Positions 5,254-5,334 of a DNA stretch of 5,334 nucleotides are shown here, piece after piece. A program made the translations under genes and the position numbers. The DNA lies in the NCBI GenBank assembly GCA_017308345.1, contig JAFKFE010001127.1, positions 1 to 5,334 on the forward strand, read 5' to 3'. The notes under the pieces are model-generated. The model saw nothing but the letters and a program-made list of their open reading frames with translations. It searched no databases and had not been told where the DNA came from. This DNA is from Alphaproteobacteria bacterium (GTDB lineage: Bacteria; Pseudomonadota; Alphaproteobacteria; Rhizobiales; Rhizobiaceae). How positions within the stretch are numbered: the first letter of the stretch is position 1; each line of letters begins with the position of its first letter.

Positions 5254-5334
5254 TCAGGCCCGCATCTTCTCGCCGCTCGGGTCGAAGGGGGGCTCGACAT
5301 TGATACGGGCCGGGCGGCGGTGGCCGAGGATCTC
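5254..5334 (-). CDS. C-terminus of a probable GcvT-family (dimethylglycine/sarcosine dehydrogenase-like) protein, partial
   Basis: Only the last 26 codons and the TGA (5254-5256) lie in the window; the gene continues beyond the right edge. The visible residues run EILGHRRPARI, then a PPFDP motif, and end in GEKMRA. The pattern I-x-G-x-R-R-P-A-R followed by P-x-x-D-P and a basic end is what I associate with the C-terminal tail of the aminomethyltransferase-like (GcvT_C) domain in bacterial FAD-dependent dimethylglycine or sarcosine dehydrogenases, which remove methyl groups from methylated glycines. With so few residues this rests on pattern memory and could be wrong. The gene is in the same direction as the glycosyltransferase, separated from it by the RIME-like element. 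Confidence 0.5.
   Translation of the reverse strand, partial: EILGHRRPARINVEPPFDPSGEKMRA

Overview
The window looks like chromosomal DNA from a high-GC alphaproteobacterium of the Hyphomicrobiales (rhizobial group, possibly Mesorhizobium or a close relative). The evidence is strong G/C preference at third codon positions, the style of the proteins, and a 100-bp two-palindrome intergenic element at 5150-5249 that resembles the RIME-type repeats of rhizobia. The genus is an inference. I see no phage, insertion sequence, CRISPR array, tRNA or rRNA.

Layout. Positions 1-300 hold no convincing complete gene. They contain two inverted repeats and, on the minus strand, an excellent ribosome binding site followed by only 11 codons. 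Two genes then run rightward: a membrane fatty-acid desaturase-like di-iron protein (301-1323) and a PhnD/SsuA-type substrate-binding protein with no visible export signal (1401-2240). Three genes run leftward from the right edge: the C-terminal end of a protein resembling the GcvT-family dimethylglycine/sarcosine dehydrogenases (5254-5334, cut by the window), a GT39/ArnT-like membrane glycosyltransferase (3549-5123), and an M24-fold metalloenzyme closely resembling the DMSP lyase DddP (2208-3548). The rightward and leftward groups collide tail to tail and overlap by 33 bp at 2208-2240.

The most interesting gene is the DddP-like one. Every metal ligand and catalytic residue I recall from marine roseobacter DddP is present with identical spacing (a constant offset of two residues), and several signature stretches are shared. 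A DMSP lyase, or a close relative with another substrate, in a probable soil or plant-associated rhizobium deserves attention, more so if the cut gene at the right edge is a demethylating GcvT-family enzyme acting on methylated osmolytes. The glycosyltransferase stop codon abuts the dddP-like start codon, so these two are probably co-transcribed and translationally coupled, although no pathway obviously links them. The repeat element fills almost the whole gap between the cut gene and the glycosyltransferase and contains the GTG that would otherwise be the longest start of the glycosyltransferase.
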